A stretch of DNA of 9,037 bases from Bacteroidales bacterium (lineage in GTDB: Bacteria; Bacteroidota; Bacteroidia; Bacteroidales; UBA932): assembly GCA_017615445.1 (NCBI GenBank), contig JAGAAD010000029.1, forward strand, positions 1 to 9,037, written 5' to 3'. A program made the position numbers and the translations under genes. The notes under the pieces were generated by a model. It saw only the letters and a list, made by a program, of their open reading frames with translations, was not told where the DNA came from and made no database searches. This document shows positions 1-6,859 of this stretch, piece by piece; position 1 is the stretch's first letter; every line of letters starts with the position of its first letter.

Positions 1-7
1 ACTCCCA

Positions 8-69
8 CCTCGCAGTTTACCCCCCCCGCCTCGCTATTTACCCCCCTGCCACGCCGTTTAACAATCCCG
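8..69. repeat. Three imperfect tandem repeats of about 20-21 bases, GC-rich
   Basis: Units run roughly 8-28, 29-48 and 49-69. Each has the form CC-T/A-CGC-two bases-TTTA followed by a C-rich tail; the first two tails are runs of eight and six C, the third is degraded. A related CG-T-ATTTA string recurs at 153-161 inside the structured element to the right. No protein-coding signal is visible here. It could be an intergenic repeat family, part of a regulatory or terminator region of a gene off the left edge, or decayed mobile DNA. The repetition is seen directly; the role is unknown. Confidence 0.5.
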
Positions 70-77
70 CCGCAAAA

Positions 78-193
78 GGCCCGTGGGGGCTATCCCCCTG
101 AAAGACAGCGAGTTAAACAAATTAGGTCTGCCAAATTCGGCAGACCTAATTTGCGTATTTAGCTGATAGTCAGCATCTTAGCCCCCACGGGCC
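78..193. repeat. Nested inverted-repeat element with perfect 15-bp outer arms
   Basis: The 15 bases at 78-92 (GGCCCGTGGGGGCTA) are the exact reverse complement of 179-193. Inside lies a second perfect 15-bp inverted repeat (118-132 with 139-153). The left outer arm can also pair locally: GGGGG at 85-89 with CCCCC at 94-98 across a four-base loop. There is also a 5-bp hairpin at 162-174 (GCTGA-tag-TCAGC). The right arm lies two bases beyond the stop codon of the GH109 gene, and read leftward the distal arm is followed by TTTT. The element may be a compound terminator or 3' UTR structure. A short MITE-like insertion is an alternative: the arms would be terminal repeats, although the only flanking duplication visible is AA. 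Confidence 0.65.
118..153 (-). terminator. Probable intrinsic terminator of the leftward operon
   Basis: This is a perfect 15-bp stem (118-132 with 139-153) with a six-base loop, 43 bases beyond the stop of the last leftward gene. Read on the minus strand, the distal arm ends in CCTAATTTG and continues TTTAAC, a weak U-rich tail. The stem is nearly symmetric in base content and could also stop rightward transcription entering from the left edge. The hairpin is seen directly; termination is inferred from its position and form. Confidence 0.6.
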
Positions 194-195
194 AA

Positions 196-1602
196 TTATT
201 CCGCCATGGCGAAGGTCAGGCCGGGGGTCTTGTCCCACTCGCCGCGGGTGAAGTCCGGCATCACCACCGGCATCGAGCCGTGGTTGATGGAGACCTCGGT
301 CAGCTCCACGAGCGAGCTCCACTCGGCGGCGTCGTAGACGTCCTGATCGAGCGGGAGGCCGTGGTGCAGGCAGTAGATCAGACGGTAGTCCATGATGAAG
401 TCCATGCCGCCGTGGCCGCCGACCTTGCGAGCGAGGTCTTCGATCTCGGAGACGAAGCCGAACTTGTAGGCCTGCATCAGAGCGTCGCGCTCGGCGTCGC
501 TCATGAACTCCTCGGCGTCCAGGTTGTCGTAGGCCACATCCTTAATCGAAGCGCCGCCGAGCGCCAAGCCCTCGTTCGGGTACTTGTTAGCATAGCCCTT
601 CGTGCCCTGGACCTGATACATACGGCTGTAGGGCTGAGGGGTGACGACACGGTGCTCGATGAGGATGGTCTTGCCCTTGCGGGTGCGGATGAGGGTCGAA
701 GTGTTGTCGCCGTTGGCGTACTTCTCCACCACTCCCTTGCCATAGCGCTCGTCCGCCTTGTCCTGGCCGGCGAAGGCGTCCGTGTCCATCGACACGAGGA
801 CGTCCATCTTGTCGCCGCGGTGGATGTTGAGATCCTGGCAGACGGGGCCGATGCCGTGGGTCGGGTAGACATCGCCGTGGTGGTCCTTATTGTAGGTCAT
901 GCGCCAGTCGCCCTGGTAGTTGTCCCAATAGGGCTCCAGGTTGTGGCAATATGAACCCTCCACATGCACCACCTCGCCGAACAGACCCTGCTGGATCATG
1001 TTCAGGCAGGTCAGCTCGAAGAAGTCGTAGCAGCAGTTCTCGAGCATCATGCAGTGCTTGCGGGTGCGCTCGGAAGTGTTCACGAGATCCCAGCACTCCT
1101 TGATGGAGGTGGCAGCCGGAACTTCGATGGCGGCGTGTTTGCCGTGCTCCATAGCGTAGACTGCGATGGGAGTGTGCAGCTGCCAGGGAACGGCCAGATA
1201 GACCAGATCCACATCCGGAAGCTCACAGAGCTCCTTGTAGCCCTCCGGACCGCTGAACTCGTGAATAGCGCGGGGAGCGCCAAGCTCCTCCAGGATGCCC
1301 TGGGCGCGCTCGACGCGCTCGGGATAGAGGTCGCAGAGAGCGACGATGGTCGCATCCTTGATATAAGGGAAACGCCACACGGCGCCGGTGCCGCGATCGC
1401 CAAGGCCGATAAGGCCTACGCGGACGTGCTCGATGGGCTCGGCCGCGAAGCCGAGCATGCTCTGCTGATCGGCGGGGCGATCCGGAGTGTTGTAGACTAT
1501 CTGATTGCCCTTGACGGTGTAACCATACTCATCCTTGCAACTGCAGGATGCGGCGAGCGCGACCAGAACGGCCGCCGCCAGAATTCTATAAATACTTCTC
1601 AT
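196..1602 (-). CDS. GH109-family NAD-dependent glycosidase (alpha-N-acetylgalactosaminidase-like), lipoprotein
   Basis: The 468-residue protein belongs to the Gfo/Idh/MocA fold and resembles glycoside hydrolase family 109. The founding GH109 enzymes cleave terminal alpha-GalNAc using tightly bound NAD+ in a redox-assisted mechanism. A lipoprotein signal covers residues 1-20 (hydrophobic stretch, then LAASC with C20 as lipidation site), so the enzyme is probably periplasmic or surface-attached. The Rossmann dinucleotide motif is GLIGLGDRG at 63-71. The family-typical stretch with MLENCCYDFFEL begins near 186, followed by QQGLFGEVVHVEG at 204-216. YPTHG at 246-250 supplies a Tyr-x-x-His pair of the kind assigned to catalysis or binding in this family. 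HRGDKM at 261-266 is also typical. It is the last gene of the leftward operon, starting three bases after the phosphatase stop. Substrate assignment is by family only; some GH109 members have other activities. Confidence 0.88.
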   Translation of the reverse strand: MRSIYRILAAAVLVALAASCSCKDEYGYTVKGNQIVYNTPDRPADQQSMLGFAAEPIEHVRVGLIGLGDRGTGAVWRFPYIKDATIVALCDLYPERVERAQGILEELGAPRAIHEFSGPEGYKELCELPDVDLVYLAVPWQLHTPIAVYAMEHGKHAAIEVPAATSIKECWDLVNTSERTRKHCMMLENCCYDFFELTCLNMIQQGLFGEVVHVEGSYCHNLEPYWDNYQGDWRMTYNKDHHGDVYPTHGIGPVCQDLNIHRGDKMDVLVSMDTDAFAGQDKADERYGKGVVEKYANGDNTSTLIRTRKGKTILIEHRVVTPQPYSRMYQVQGTKGYANKYPNEGLALGGASIKDVAYDNLDAEEFMSDAERDALMQAYKFGFVSEIEDLARKVGGHGGMDFIMDYRLIYCLHHGLPLDQDVYDAAEWSSLVELTEVSINHGSMPVVMPDFTRGEWDKTPGLTFAMAE

Positions 1603-1605
1603 ATT

Positions 1606-3123
1606 CTATTCAAGCATCAAACTGCGGAAATCGTCGATATCTTTCTGGGAAACCTTTGCCACCTCGAGGAGGTACTTCTCCACACCGTCCGCGAAGGTCT
1701 TGCCCTCGGTCTCGTCTGCGAGGCTCCAGAAATAAGGAACCACATCGCTGTAGACCCATGCGCAGCGGGTGTTCTTGAAGATAGGCTTCGGGTTGCTGTC
1801 TTTCTCCGAAGAAGAAACGCTATAGCCCACAGGGGCGAAATAGGTCACTTCATAGGCCTTGCTGATGTCGCCTTCGCGAACGCCGAGCAGACCGAGAAGA
1901 AGAATATCGAGGGTGCCGGTGCGGTCGCGGCCGAGAGAGCAGTGGAAGTAGACGCCCTTTCCAGCGCGGACATTGTTCACCACGAACTCGAAGCACTGCT
2001 TGGTCTTCGCAGCGTCTGTCTTAAGCATTGCGGAACCGCCTTCCTCGATCACGGGAGCGCAGAACTCGAAGCCTTCGATTGCAGGGCTGCTGAGCACATC
2101 GGACTTACCGCGGAGATCCAGCTGGGCGCCGATGCCCTGGGCCTTCACTTCCTCCTGACCGATGAGGTTAAGAGTCTCGCTCTGCATACGTCCGCCGCGA
2201 TAGATCTTGCGGTACTTGACTGTCTTTCCGTCCAGAGTCTTCCAACCGCCGAGGTCGCGTCCGTTGCGGCAGGCTTTGTGGAAGAACACCTGATGCAGAT
2301 GACCGGTGGTGGTGAAGTTACCCTGAGCGAGCACCTTGCCGCCCTGGTCTGCGGTCACTTTGTAGGTGTACTCGTCGTTAGGAACGAGGTTCGTGACGTT
2401 CACATAGTAGGCTCCGGCGTTGATTGCGGTCTCAGCCTTCCAGCCGAGCTTGTCCTCGAGCACCAAAGTCATCGGGCTGCCCTCGACCACCTCGGCGGGA
2501 TCCCAGCGGATGCTGTAGGACTTCGGCTGATCGGAGGTGGGCTGATTTCCCCAGCTCAGAACGGTGCCGTTCGGGTCTTCCTCGCCCTTCTCGTTGTATG
2601 CCTTGCCGTTGAAGCCGCCGTAGTAGTTCAGCACCTGGCTGGTCTTCCAGCCGTCGCGGTCCTCATAGGTGACCTCGGTGAGGAACTTCTCCACATTGGG
2701 GTTGGTGGCGAGCACGGTCGAACCGCTGATCAGCTCCTCTGCGGCGCCGAACATCGGGTTGCCGGTCTGGCTGATCTTGATGGTCTTGCTCAGTTCTCCC
2801 ACAAAGAGGTAGATCGATCCGCTTCTGCTGTCCAGAGATTCGTTCTCAGCGCAGCTGACGGTGACGCTGACGGGAGATTCTTCCGCTGTTCCCTCTTCCT
2901 TGGAGAAACTGATCCAGAGGTCGTTGGTGGCCAGTCTCCAGTCTGTGTTGCAGGTGAAAGACACGGTCACTGTTCCAGGATGGTAGTCCAGCTCGAACGA
3001 AGCGTCGCTGGTGAGTTCCATCTCGGGATCAACCTTCGGAGTCTTTTCCTTTTCGGGCTCCTTGGGAGTACATAAAACAAGAATAGGGAGGGCTAAGAGT
3101 AATGCCCAGGTAAACTTTTTCAT
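1606..3123 (-). CDS. Exported BACON-domain protein with tyrosine-phosphatase-like domain (Y_phosphatase3 type)
   Basis: The 505-residue protein has a short signal with a relaxed lipobox (LVLC, C18), so it is probably a lipoprotein. Residues about 35-120 look like a BACON domain (beta-rich, ending in KTIKISQTGNP). Residues about 205-273 resemble a fibronectin-III-like module (NLVPNDEYTYKV and ending NFTTTG). The catalytic domain follows at about 275-505. It opens with NGRDLGGWKTLDG at 287-299, characteristic of bacterial Y_phosphatase3 enzymes, and carries the Cys-x5-Arg P-loop HCSLGRDRTG at 394-403 (C395 nucleophile, R401). The catalytic residues are intact, so it should be an active phosphatase. 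D336 in the QLDLRG stretch is conserved in such enzymes. It starts two bases after the GH36 stop and ends three bases before the GH109 start. The natural substrate is unknown; phosphorylated glycans, inositol phosphates or phosphoproteins are all possible. Confidence 0.85.
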   Translation of the reverse strand: MKKFTWALLLALPILVLCTPKEPEKEKTPKVDPEMELTSDASFELDYHPGTVTVSFTCNTDWRLATNDLWISFSKEEGTAEESPVSVTVSCAENESLDSRSGSIYLFVGELSKTIKISQTGNPMFGAAEELISGSTVLATNPNVEKFLTEVTYEDRDGWKTSQVLNYYGGFNGKAYNEKGEEDPNGTVLSWGNQPTSDQPKSYSIRWDPAEVVEGSPMTLVLEDKLGWKAETAINAGAYYVNVTNLVPNDEYTYKVTADQGGKVLAQGNFTTTGHLHQVFFHKACRNGRDLGGWKTLDGKTVKYRKIYRGGRMQSETLNLIGQEEVKAQGIGAQLDLRGKSDVLSSPAIEGFEFCAPVIEEGGSAMLKTDAAKTKQCFEFVVNNVRAGKGVYFHCSLGRDRTGTLDILLLGLLGVREGDISKAYEVTYFAPVGYSVSSSEKDSNPKPIFKNTRCAWVYSDVVPYFWSLADETEGKTFADGVEKYLLEVAKVSQKDIDDFRSLMLE

Positions 3124-3125
3124 GG

Positions 3126-4952
3126 CTATTTAACTTCTATTAAATAATTATTTTCAAACTCAGGGTAAATGACCGGATTCGAACCGTCCACAGAATAGGA
3201 GCGCGGCTCGTCCGCCGTGTACTCAGTGACGGTGTAAGTCCTGTCCGGAGAAAGGCCGCGCAGCTCAATCGCGCCGCCCTTCCACACAGGCGCATAGAAT
3301 GCATAATAAAGAGCGCCGTCTTTCTCGATGACGTGTCCCTCGGGCACATCGAAGCCGTAGGAGTACAGCCCCAGATACTTGCCCTTCGAGAGCATCTTCG
3401 AGGTATAGATCGGCACCCACTTGCGCAGCAGCGCCTCCTTCTCTTCAGTCAGCAGACTGCCGCCGTTCTGTTCGGCGTGGGGGTTCGGCTTGGGCCAGGT
3501 GAACTTCGTGCCGATGATGCCGCCGACTCCGATCTGCGAGGGGAAATCCAGCCCGCCGTCGGATAGCTCCACATGGTCTGCATAGTAAGCGAGGTCCGGG
3601 CACAACGCGGCATAGACCTTCCTCTTCATACGGATCTGGAAACTGGAGGTGGGATCGGACGCCACCGCCTGATTCATATAAGGAGTCCAGAAATAGTTGA
3701 CAGCGCAGCCGCAAGGGCAGAGCTGCAGCACGCAGCCGGGCTTAATGGCGTTCGCGCGTTCGTAGATGCGCTGGAAATACTCAGGGAAACGCTCCTGCGC
3801 CTGCTCGGGATACTCCAGGCCGCTCGCAGGGTTGTAGTCCGCAGCGGACAGGTTCAGCTGCTGGCCGTCCATCTTGAAGCCGTCGAAGCCCCAGTCGCGC
3901 AGGAACATGTCCACGACGCCGGCCGTGAAATCCCAGGACGCCTGATTCACGGGCGAGAGGTACCAGCTGTCCCACCAGCTCACGAACTCGTGCGAGCCGT
4001 CTTTCTGAATCAGCATCATCTCCGGGTGCTCGGCCACGGCGCGACTGGTGGAATCCGCCAGCAGCGGCGCCCACCACAGCTTCGCCTTCAGGCCTGCGGC
4101 GTGGATCGCGTCGGTCAGGCGGCGCATGCCGTCCGGGCCGATACGGTCGTTGGTCTGCCAGTCGCCTTCGCAAATCTGGAAGCCGTCGTCCACATCCACC
4201 CACTTGAACCCGAGCTCCACCACCTTCGGCAGAGTCCCGATCACTTCGTCCACGGTGAACTGGCGTTCGTAGCCCCACGCGCACCAGACGGGATCATAGG
4301 CCTCGTCCGGCGAGACCGGCGCCTGAATGCCGCAGACAGCCTGCATATACTCCGAGAACTCGCGGACCGGGCCGAAGAAATCGCCCGTGCCCTCGATCAG
4401 GAAATTAGCGTAGCTCGTGAGGACCTCGCCCGGCCCGAGCAGCACCGGCTCGTCGTAGTCCTTGCGGACCACGGCCTCGGTCACGTTCCCCTTGCGGGTC
4501 ACGGGAATGCTCACGATCCGCAGGCAGGGCTCCACGAGTCCCACGGTCAGGCAGCGCTCGGCGTTCCACAGCGAAACGAGCGGCGTGCCCCCGCCGTAGT
4601 CGGAAGCCGACATCCCGAGGAAGTTATCCTGGTGGTACCCCGGCCGCACCGGCTGCACCCAGTCGCGGCGGTCTTCGTAGGTCATCGGCTCCAGCGCCCA
4701 GACCTTACGGCTCTTGAGCCGCACGCGCGAAGTCTCCATCGCCGAGACGGCGACGGGCTCCGAGCCTGCATTCCTGAAGCTCACGGTCCTGACCGTCATC
4801 CCGGGGAAAGCCTCGGGAGTCTCGGACTGGACCGAAACCTCTATGTTCTTAAGGGCTTTGCCGTCCGCGCCGAGCAGCCTGTCCTGGGCGGGAGTCCCGC
4901 AGCAGGCGGCCACAAAGGCGGCGGCAATCAATATCGCGAGTGTTCTTCTCAT
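3126..4952 (-). CDS. GH36-like alpha-galactosidase / alpha-N-acetylgalactosaminidase, lipoprotein
   Basis: The 608-residue protein begins with a lipoprotein signal (VAAC, C17), so it probably acts in the periplasm or at the surface. Residues about 30-205 form a beta-rich N-terminal region, and a TIM barrel runs from about 215 to 520. Barrel motifs match clan GH-D, family 36: WVDVDDGFQICEGDW at 251-265, the KLWWAP strand at 291-296, and GFDGFKMDGQ at 355-364, where D362 is the likely nucleophile. CPCGC at 412-416 is followed by ASDPTSS at 431-437, where D433 is the candidate acid/base. A small beta domain (about 525-608) closes the protein. It is shorter than the classical 700-residue GH36 enzymes. 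The SD-x-TD signature is replaced by SDPTS, so specificity (alpha-Gal versus alpha-GalNAc) cannot be decided. It starts three bases after the kinase stop. Confidence 0.82.
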   Translation of the reverse strand: MRRTLAILIAAAFVAACCGTPAQDRLLGADGKALKNIEVSVQSETPEAFPGMTVRTVSFRNAGSEPVAVSAMETSRVRLKSRKVWALEPMTYEDRRDWVQPVRPGYHQDNFLGMSASDYGGGTPLVSLWNAERCLTVGLVEPCLRIVSIPVTRKGNVTEAVVRKDYDEPVLLGPGEVLTSYANFLIEGTGDFFGPVREFSEYMQAVCGIQAPVSPDEAYDPVWCAWGYERQFTVDEVIGTLPKVVELGFKWVDVDDGFQICEGDWQTNDRIGPDGMRRLTDAIHAAGLKAKLWWAPLLADSTSRAVAEHPEMMLIQKDGSHEFVSWWDSWYLSPVNQASWDFTAGVVDMFLRDWGFDGFKMDGQQLNLSAADYNPASGLEYPEQAQERFPEYFQRIYERANAIKPGCVLQLCPCGCAVNYFWTPYMNQAVASDPTSSFQIRMKRKVYAALCPDLAYYADHVELSDGGLDFPSQIGVGGIIGTKFTWPKPNPHAEQNGGSLLTEEKEALLRKWVPIYTSKMLSKGKYLGLYSYGFDVPEGHVIEKDGALYYAFYAPVWKGGAIELRGLSPDRTYTVTEYTADEPRSYSVDGSNPVIYPEFENNYLIEVK

Positions 4953-4955
4953 ATC

Positions 4956-5909
4956 CTAAAGCTTGAACTCCTGGCCGAACTTCTCACGGACCACCTTGCG
5001 GACAGCCTCGAGCGAGGTGAACGCTCCAGTTCCGCCGGCGGCGGTCGTGTTCACGGCGCCGGTGAGGTTGCCGGTGATCTGGCAGTCTTCCAGCGAAAGA
5101 CCCCTGACGAACGCGCTCACGAAGCCGGCGTTGAAGCTGTCTCCGGCGCCGATCGCGTCCACCACATCTTTATTCAGGAAAGCGGGCAGTTCCACCCTCT
5201 TACCGTCTTTGTAAACCAAAATAGAACCTTTGGAGCCGCATTTGACAAGCATTGCTTTACCAAGATAAGGCAGCACCTCGGCGATCGCGCTTTCGAGGTC
5301 GGCCTTGCCGGTCAAAGCCTGAAGCTCCTTCTCGTTCGGCATGAAGATAGTGACCTTCGGAAGGACGGTTTTATAGTCCAACTTCCAGGTCTCAGCCGGA
5401 TCCCACTGAGTGTCCAGCGAAACAGTTATTCCCTTCGCAGCGGCGATGTCCAGCACTTTGTGCACGTCACGCAGAAGGGCGGACTGCATAAAGAGCGACG
5501 AGAGATGGATGTGTGAGCAGCTGTCAAAAACTGCGGGATCTATGTCTTCATACCCCATCACATCCATCGAGCCCTGGTAGGTCAGGTTCGCCCTGTCCTC
5601 GCCGTAGTTCATGCAGATAGTCGCGCCCGTGGGAGTCTCCCCTTCCATTATGAAGCGGGTGTCCACCTTCTTCGCTTCCAGCGACTTTTTCACCAGGTCG
5701 CCGAAGGAATCGCGTCCCACAAGGCCCACGAAACAGACCTTGCTGCCGAGGGCGGCCGCGTTTGCGGCGAAAATCGCGGTGCTGCTTCCGAGAGTCACCG
5801 TCATGTCTTTCGCAAACTTTTCCTTGCCTATTTCCGGCTGGCCGTCTATGCGGTTCAGAATGATGTCCACATTGAGTTCTCCGATGGCTGCTATCTGATA
5901 CTGGCTCAT
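4956..5909 (-). CDS. PfkB-family carbohydrate kinase
   Basis: The 317-residue cytoplasmic kinase is of the ribokinase/PfkB fold and usual family length. It opens with IAAIGELNVDI at 6-16. The Gly-rich substrate region with TLGSSTAIFAANAAALG lies at about 39-55, VGLVGRDSFG at 61-70, and PNEKELQALTG at 191-201. The C-terminal PfkB signature DAIGAGDSFNAGF is at 251-263, with D257 as catalytic base and GAGD as anion hole. The ATG at 5909 is chosen over an in-frame TTG at 5948, because that TTG lies in AT-rich leader and adds 13 residues before the conserved first strand. It is the first gene of the leftward operon. Context next to agaS and kbaZ favours tagatose-6-phosphate or another ketose (phosphate) as substrate; fructokinase-, ribokinase- or hexosamine-kinase-like activities remain possible. 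Confidence 0.85.
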   Translation of the reverse strand: MSQYQIAAIGELNVDIILNRIDGQPEIGKEKFAKDMTVTLGSSTAIFAANAAALGSKVCFVGLVGRDSFGDLVKKSLEAKKVDTRFIMEGETPTGATICMNYGEDRANLTYQGSMDVMGYEDIDPAVFDSCSHIHLSSLFMQSALLRDVHKVLDIAAAKGITVSLDTQWDPAETWKLDYKTVLPKVTIFMPNEKELQALTGKADLESAIAEVLPYLGKAMLVKCGSKGSILVYKDGKRVELPAFLNKDVVDAIGAGDSFNAGFVSAFVRGLSLEDCQITGNLTGAVNTTAAGGTGAFTSLEAVRKVVREKFGQEFKL

Positions 5910-5957
5910 AATTCTAATGTTATTCAGGTTCAGTCTACGAATATGCAAAAAAACCTC

Positions 5958-5980
5958 CGAAATCTTTCAAAAGTGTTTCG
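5958..5980. promoter_or_regulatory. Cluster of CGAAA/TTTC half-sites on the pfkB side of the divergent region
   Basis: CGAAA at 5958-5962 faces TTTCA at 5965-5969, and TTTCG follows at 5976-5980. The cluster lies within 75 bases upstream of the kinase start, in the leftward leader or promoter. The same pentamers form the larger arrays on either side of the DeoR-family gene, so it is probably a binding site through which the leftward operon is controlled. No good leftward Bacteroidota promoter could be fixed; CACTTTTG (minus strand, 5975-5968) differs at one position from TAnnTTTG but lacks a well-spaced upstream box. Confidence 0.4.
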
Positions 5981-5998
5981 TTTTTAGCAAAAATTGTA

Positions 5999-6018
5999 TT
6001 TCGTTTTGTTTCATTTGA
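5999..6018 (+). promoter_or_regulatory. Probable DeoR/AgaR-type operator: four pentamer repeats
   Basis: Four direct pentamers in register occur here: TTTCG, TTTTG, TTTCA, TTTGA. DeoR-family repressors of sugar-phosphate genes typically bind such short direct repeats. As I recall it, the published consensus for enterobacterial AgaR sites is a string of TTTCR-TTTYR-TTTY units, which this site closely resembles. It overlaps the proposed -33 box of the rightward promoter and sits between the divergent operons, so binding could affect both. The repeat is seen directly; the binding protein is inferred to be the adjacent regulator. Confidence 0.6.
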
Positions 6019-6035
6019 AAAAAGTACTAACTTCG
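6005..6035 (+). promoter_or_regulatory. Candidate Bacteroidota-type promoter for the DeoR-family gene
   Basis: TTTG at 6005-6008 and TAACTTCG at 6028-6035 are separated by 19 bases, the spacing expected for the -33 TTTG and -7 TAnnTTTG boxes of Bacteroidota sigma-70 promoters. The -7 box has one mismatch (TTCG for TTTG). Transcription would begin near 6040, about 25 bases before the ATG at 6065. The -33 box lies inside the pentamer operator, implying autoregulation. Confidence 0.5.
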
Positions 6036-6064
6036 CGGCATTAAAAACTAAAACTAACAGACTA

Positions 6065-6859
6065 ATGGACATCTACGATTCCGCTCAGGGACGCCGTTCC
6101 GCAATCCTCCAGAAACTCAAGGAAGACTCCACCGTCAACGTCACACATCTAAGCGAGATGTTCGGAGTGTCGGAAGTGACTATCCGCAAAGACCTCAGAA
6201 TTCTCCAGGAGCGCAAGCTACTCCTCAGGGTCCACGGCGGAGCGATAATGGTCACGAACACCACCGAAAGCGATCCGGAGGAAAGGAACTTCAGGTCCAA
6301 GCAGATGGTGAACATAAAGGAAAAGAGGGCGATCGGCCGCGCTGCAGCGGCTCACATCCGCAACGGAGACACTATCATGGTCGACTCCGGCACCACCGCC
6401 CTCGAGATAGTGAAGAACCTGGACGGTTTCACGGACCTCACCATCATCACCAACTCGGTGCACGCAGTGCTCGAGGCCGTGAAATACAAACGCTTCAAGG
6501 TGGTTCTCCTCGGCGGCACAGTCCGCGAGACATCTCTCAGCACGGTGGGCGCGCTGACCGAATCGAACCTCAAGCTCTTCTACTGCGACAAGCTGTTCCT
6601 CGGTGTGGACAGCATCTCGGTGGAGGCAGGTCTGTCCACTCCGAGCATAGACGAAGCCAGCACCAATCAGGTGATGATTTCGCGTGCGCGTGAGGTGTAT
6701 GCCGTGTTCGACTCCACCAAGTTCAACAAAAGGGCTCTCGCTTTCATCGCCATGCCGGACAAGCTCAGCACCGTCATCACGGACCAGAACCTCGCTCCGG
6801 AAATACGCAGCAGGCTCGAATCGCTCAAGATCAAGGTCGAGACAGTGAGCGTCCAATAG
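6065..6859 (+). CDS. DeoR/GlpR-family transcriptional regulator (AgaR-like by context)
   Basis: The 264-residue length is normal for the family. The N-terminal winged helix-turn-helix is clear: helix-turn-helix VTHLSEMFGVSEVTIRKDLR at 26-45, and the wing LLLRVHGGA at 52-60. The DeoR effector domain (ISOCOT fold, phosphosugar-binding) follows, with DSGTTALEI at 107-115, ITNS at 128-131, LLGGTVR at 148-154, FLGVDSIS at 178-185 and a DSTKF loop at 216-220. Such proteins usually repress sugar catabolic genes and are released by a sugar phosphate. Pentamer repeats on both sides of the gene, next to agaS, suggest it responds to a galactosamine- or tagatose-phosphate and controls both the leftward operon and agaS. 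The identity of the effector is inference. The gene ends in TAG just before the second repeat array. Confidence 0.93.
   Translation: MDIYDSAQGRRSAILQKLKEDSTVNVTHLSEMFGVSEVTIRKDLRILQERKLLLRVHGGAIMVTNTTESDPEERNFRSKQMVNIKEKRAIGRAAAAHIRNGDTIMVDSGTTALEIVKNLDGFTDLTIITNSVHAVLEAVKYKRFKVVLLGGTVRETSLSTVGALTESNLKLFYCDKLFLGVDSISVEAGLSTPSIDEASTNQVMISRAREVYAVFDSTKFNKRALAFIAMPDKLSTVITDQNLAPEIRSRLESLKIKVETVSVQ

Noticed and set aside
8..69. CRISPR array
   Set aside because: The three units are adjacent and imperfect, with no spacers of uniform length and no cas genes in the window.
964..3075. Plus-strand open frame of about 700 codons opposite the GH109 and phosphatase genes
   Set aside because: It is antisense across two clearly recognisable genes and their junction, has no recognisable domain, and is Ala/Leu/Val/His-rich as expected for the complement of GC-rich coding sequence.
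3573..5516. Plus-strand open frame of about 650 codons opposite the GH36-like and kinase genes
   Set aside because: It is a codon-bias shadow: it spans a gene junction, is rich in Arg/His/Ala/Val, and shows no family motif. Both genes beneath it have intact catalytic signatures.
5910..5948. Possible 13-codon N-terminal extension of the PfkB kinase starting at TTG
   Set aside because: The extension begins with TTG in an AT-rich leader, adds residues before the conserved first strand, and an ATG at 5909 gives the usual family N-terminus.
5910..6064. Riboswitch or small RNA in the divergent intergenic region
   Set aside because: The region is AT-rich with short pentamer repeats and no extended stem or recognisable aptamer; protein operators and promoters explain it better.
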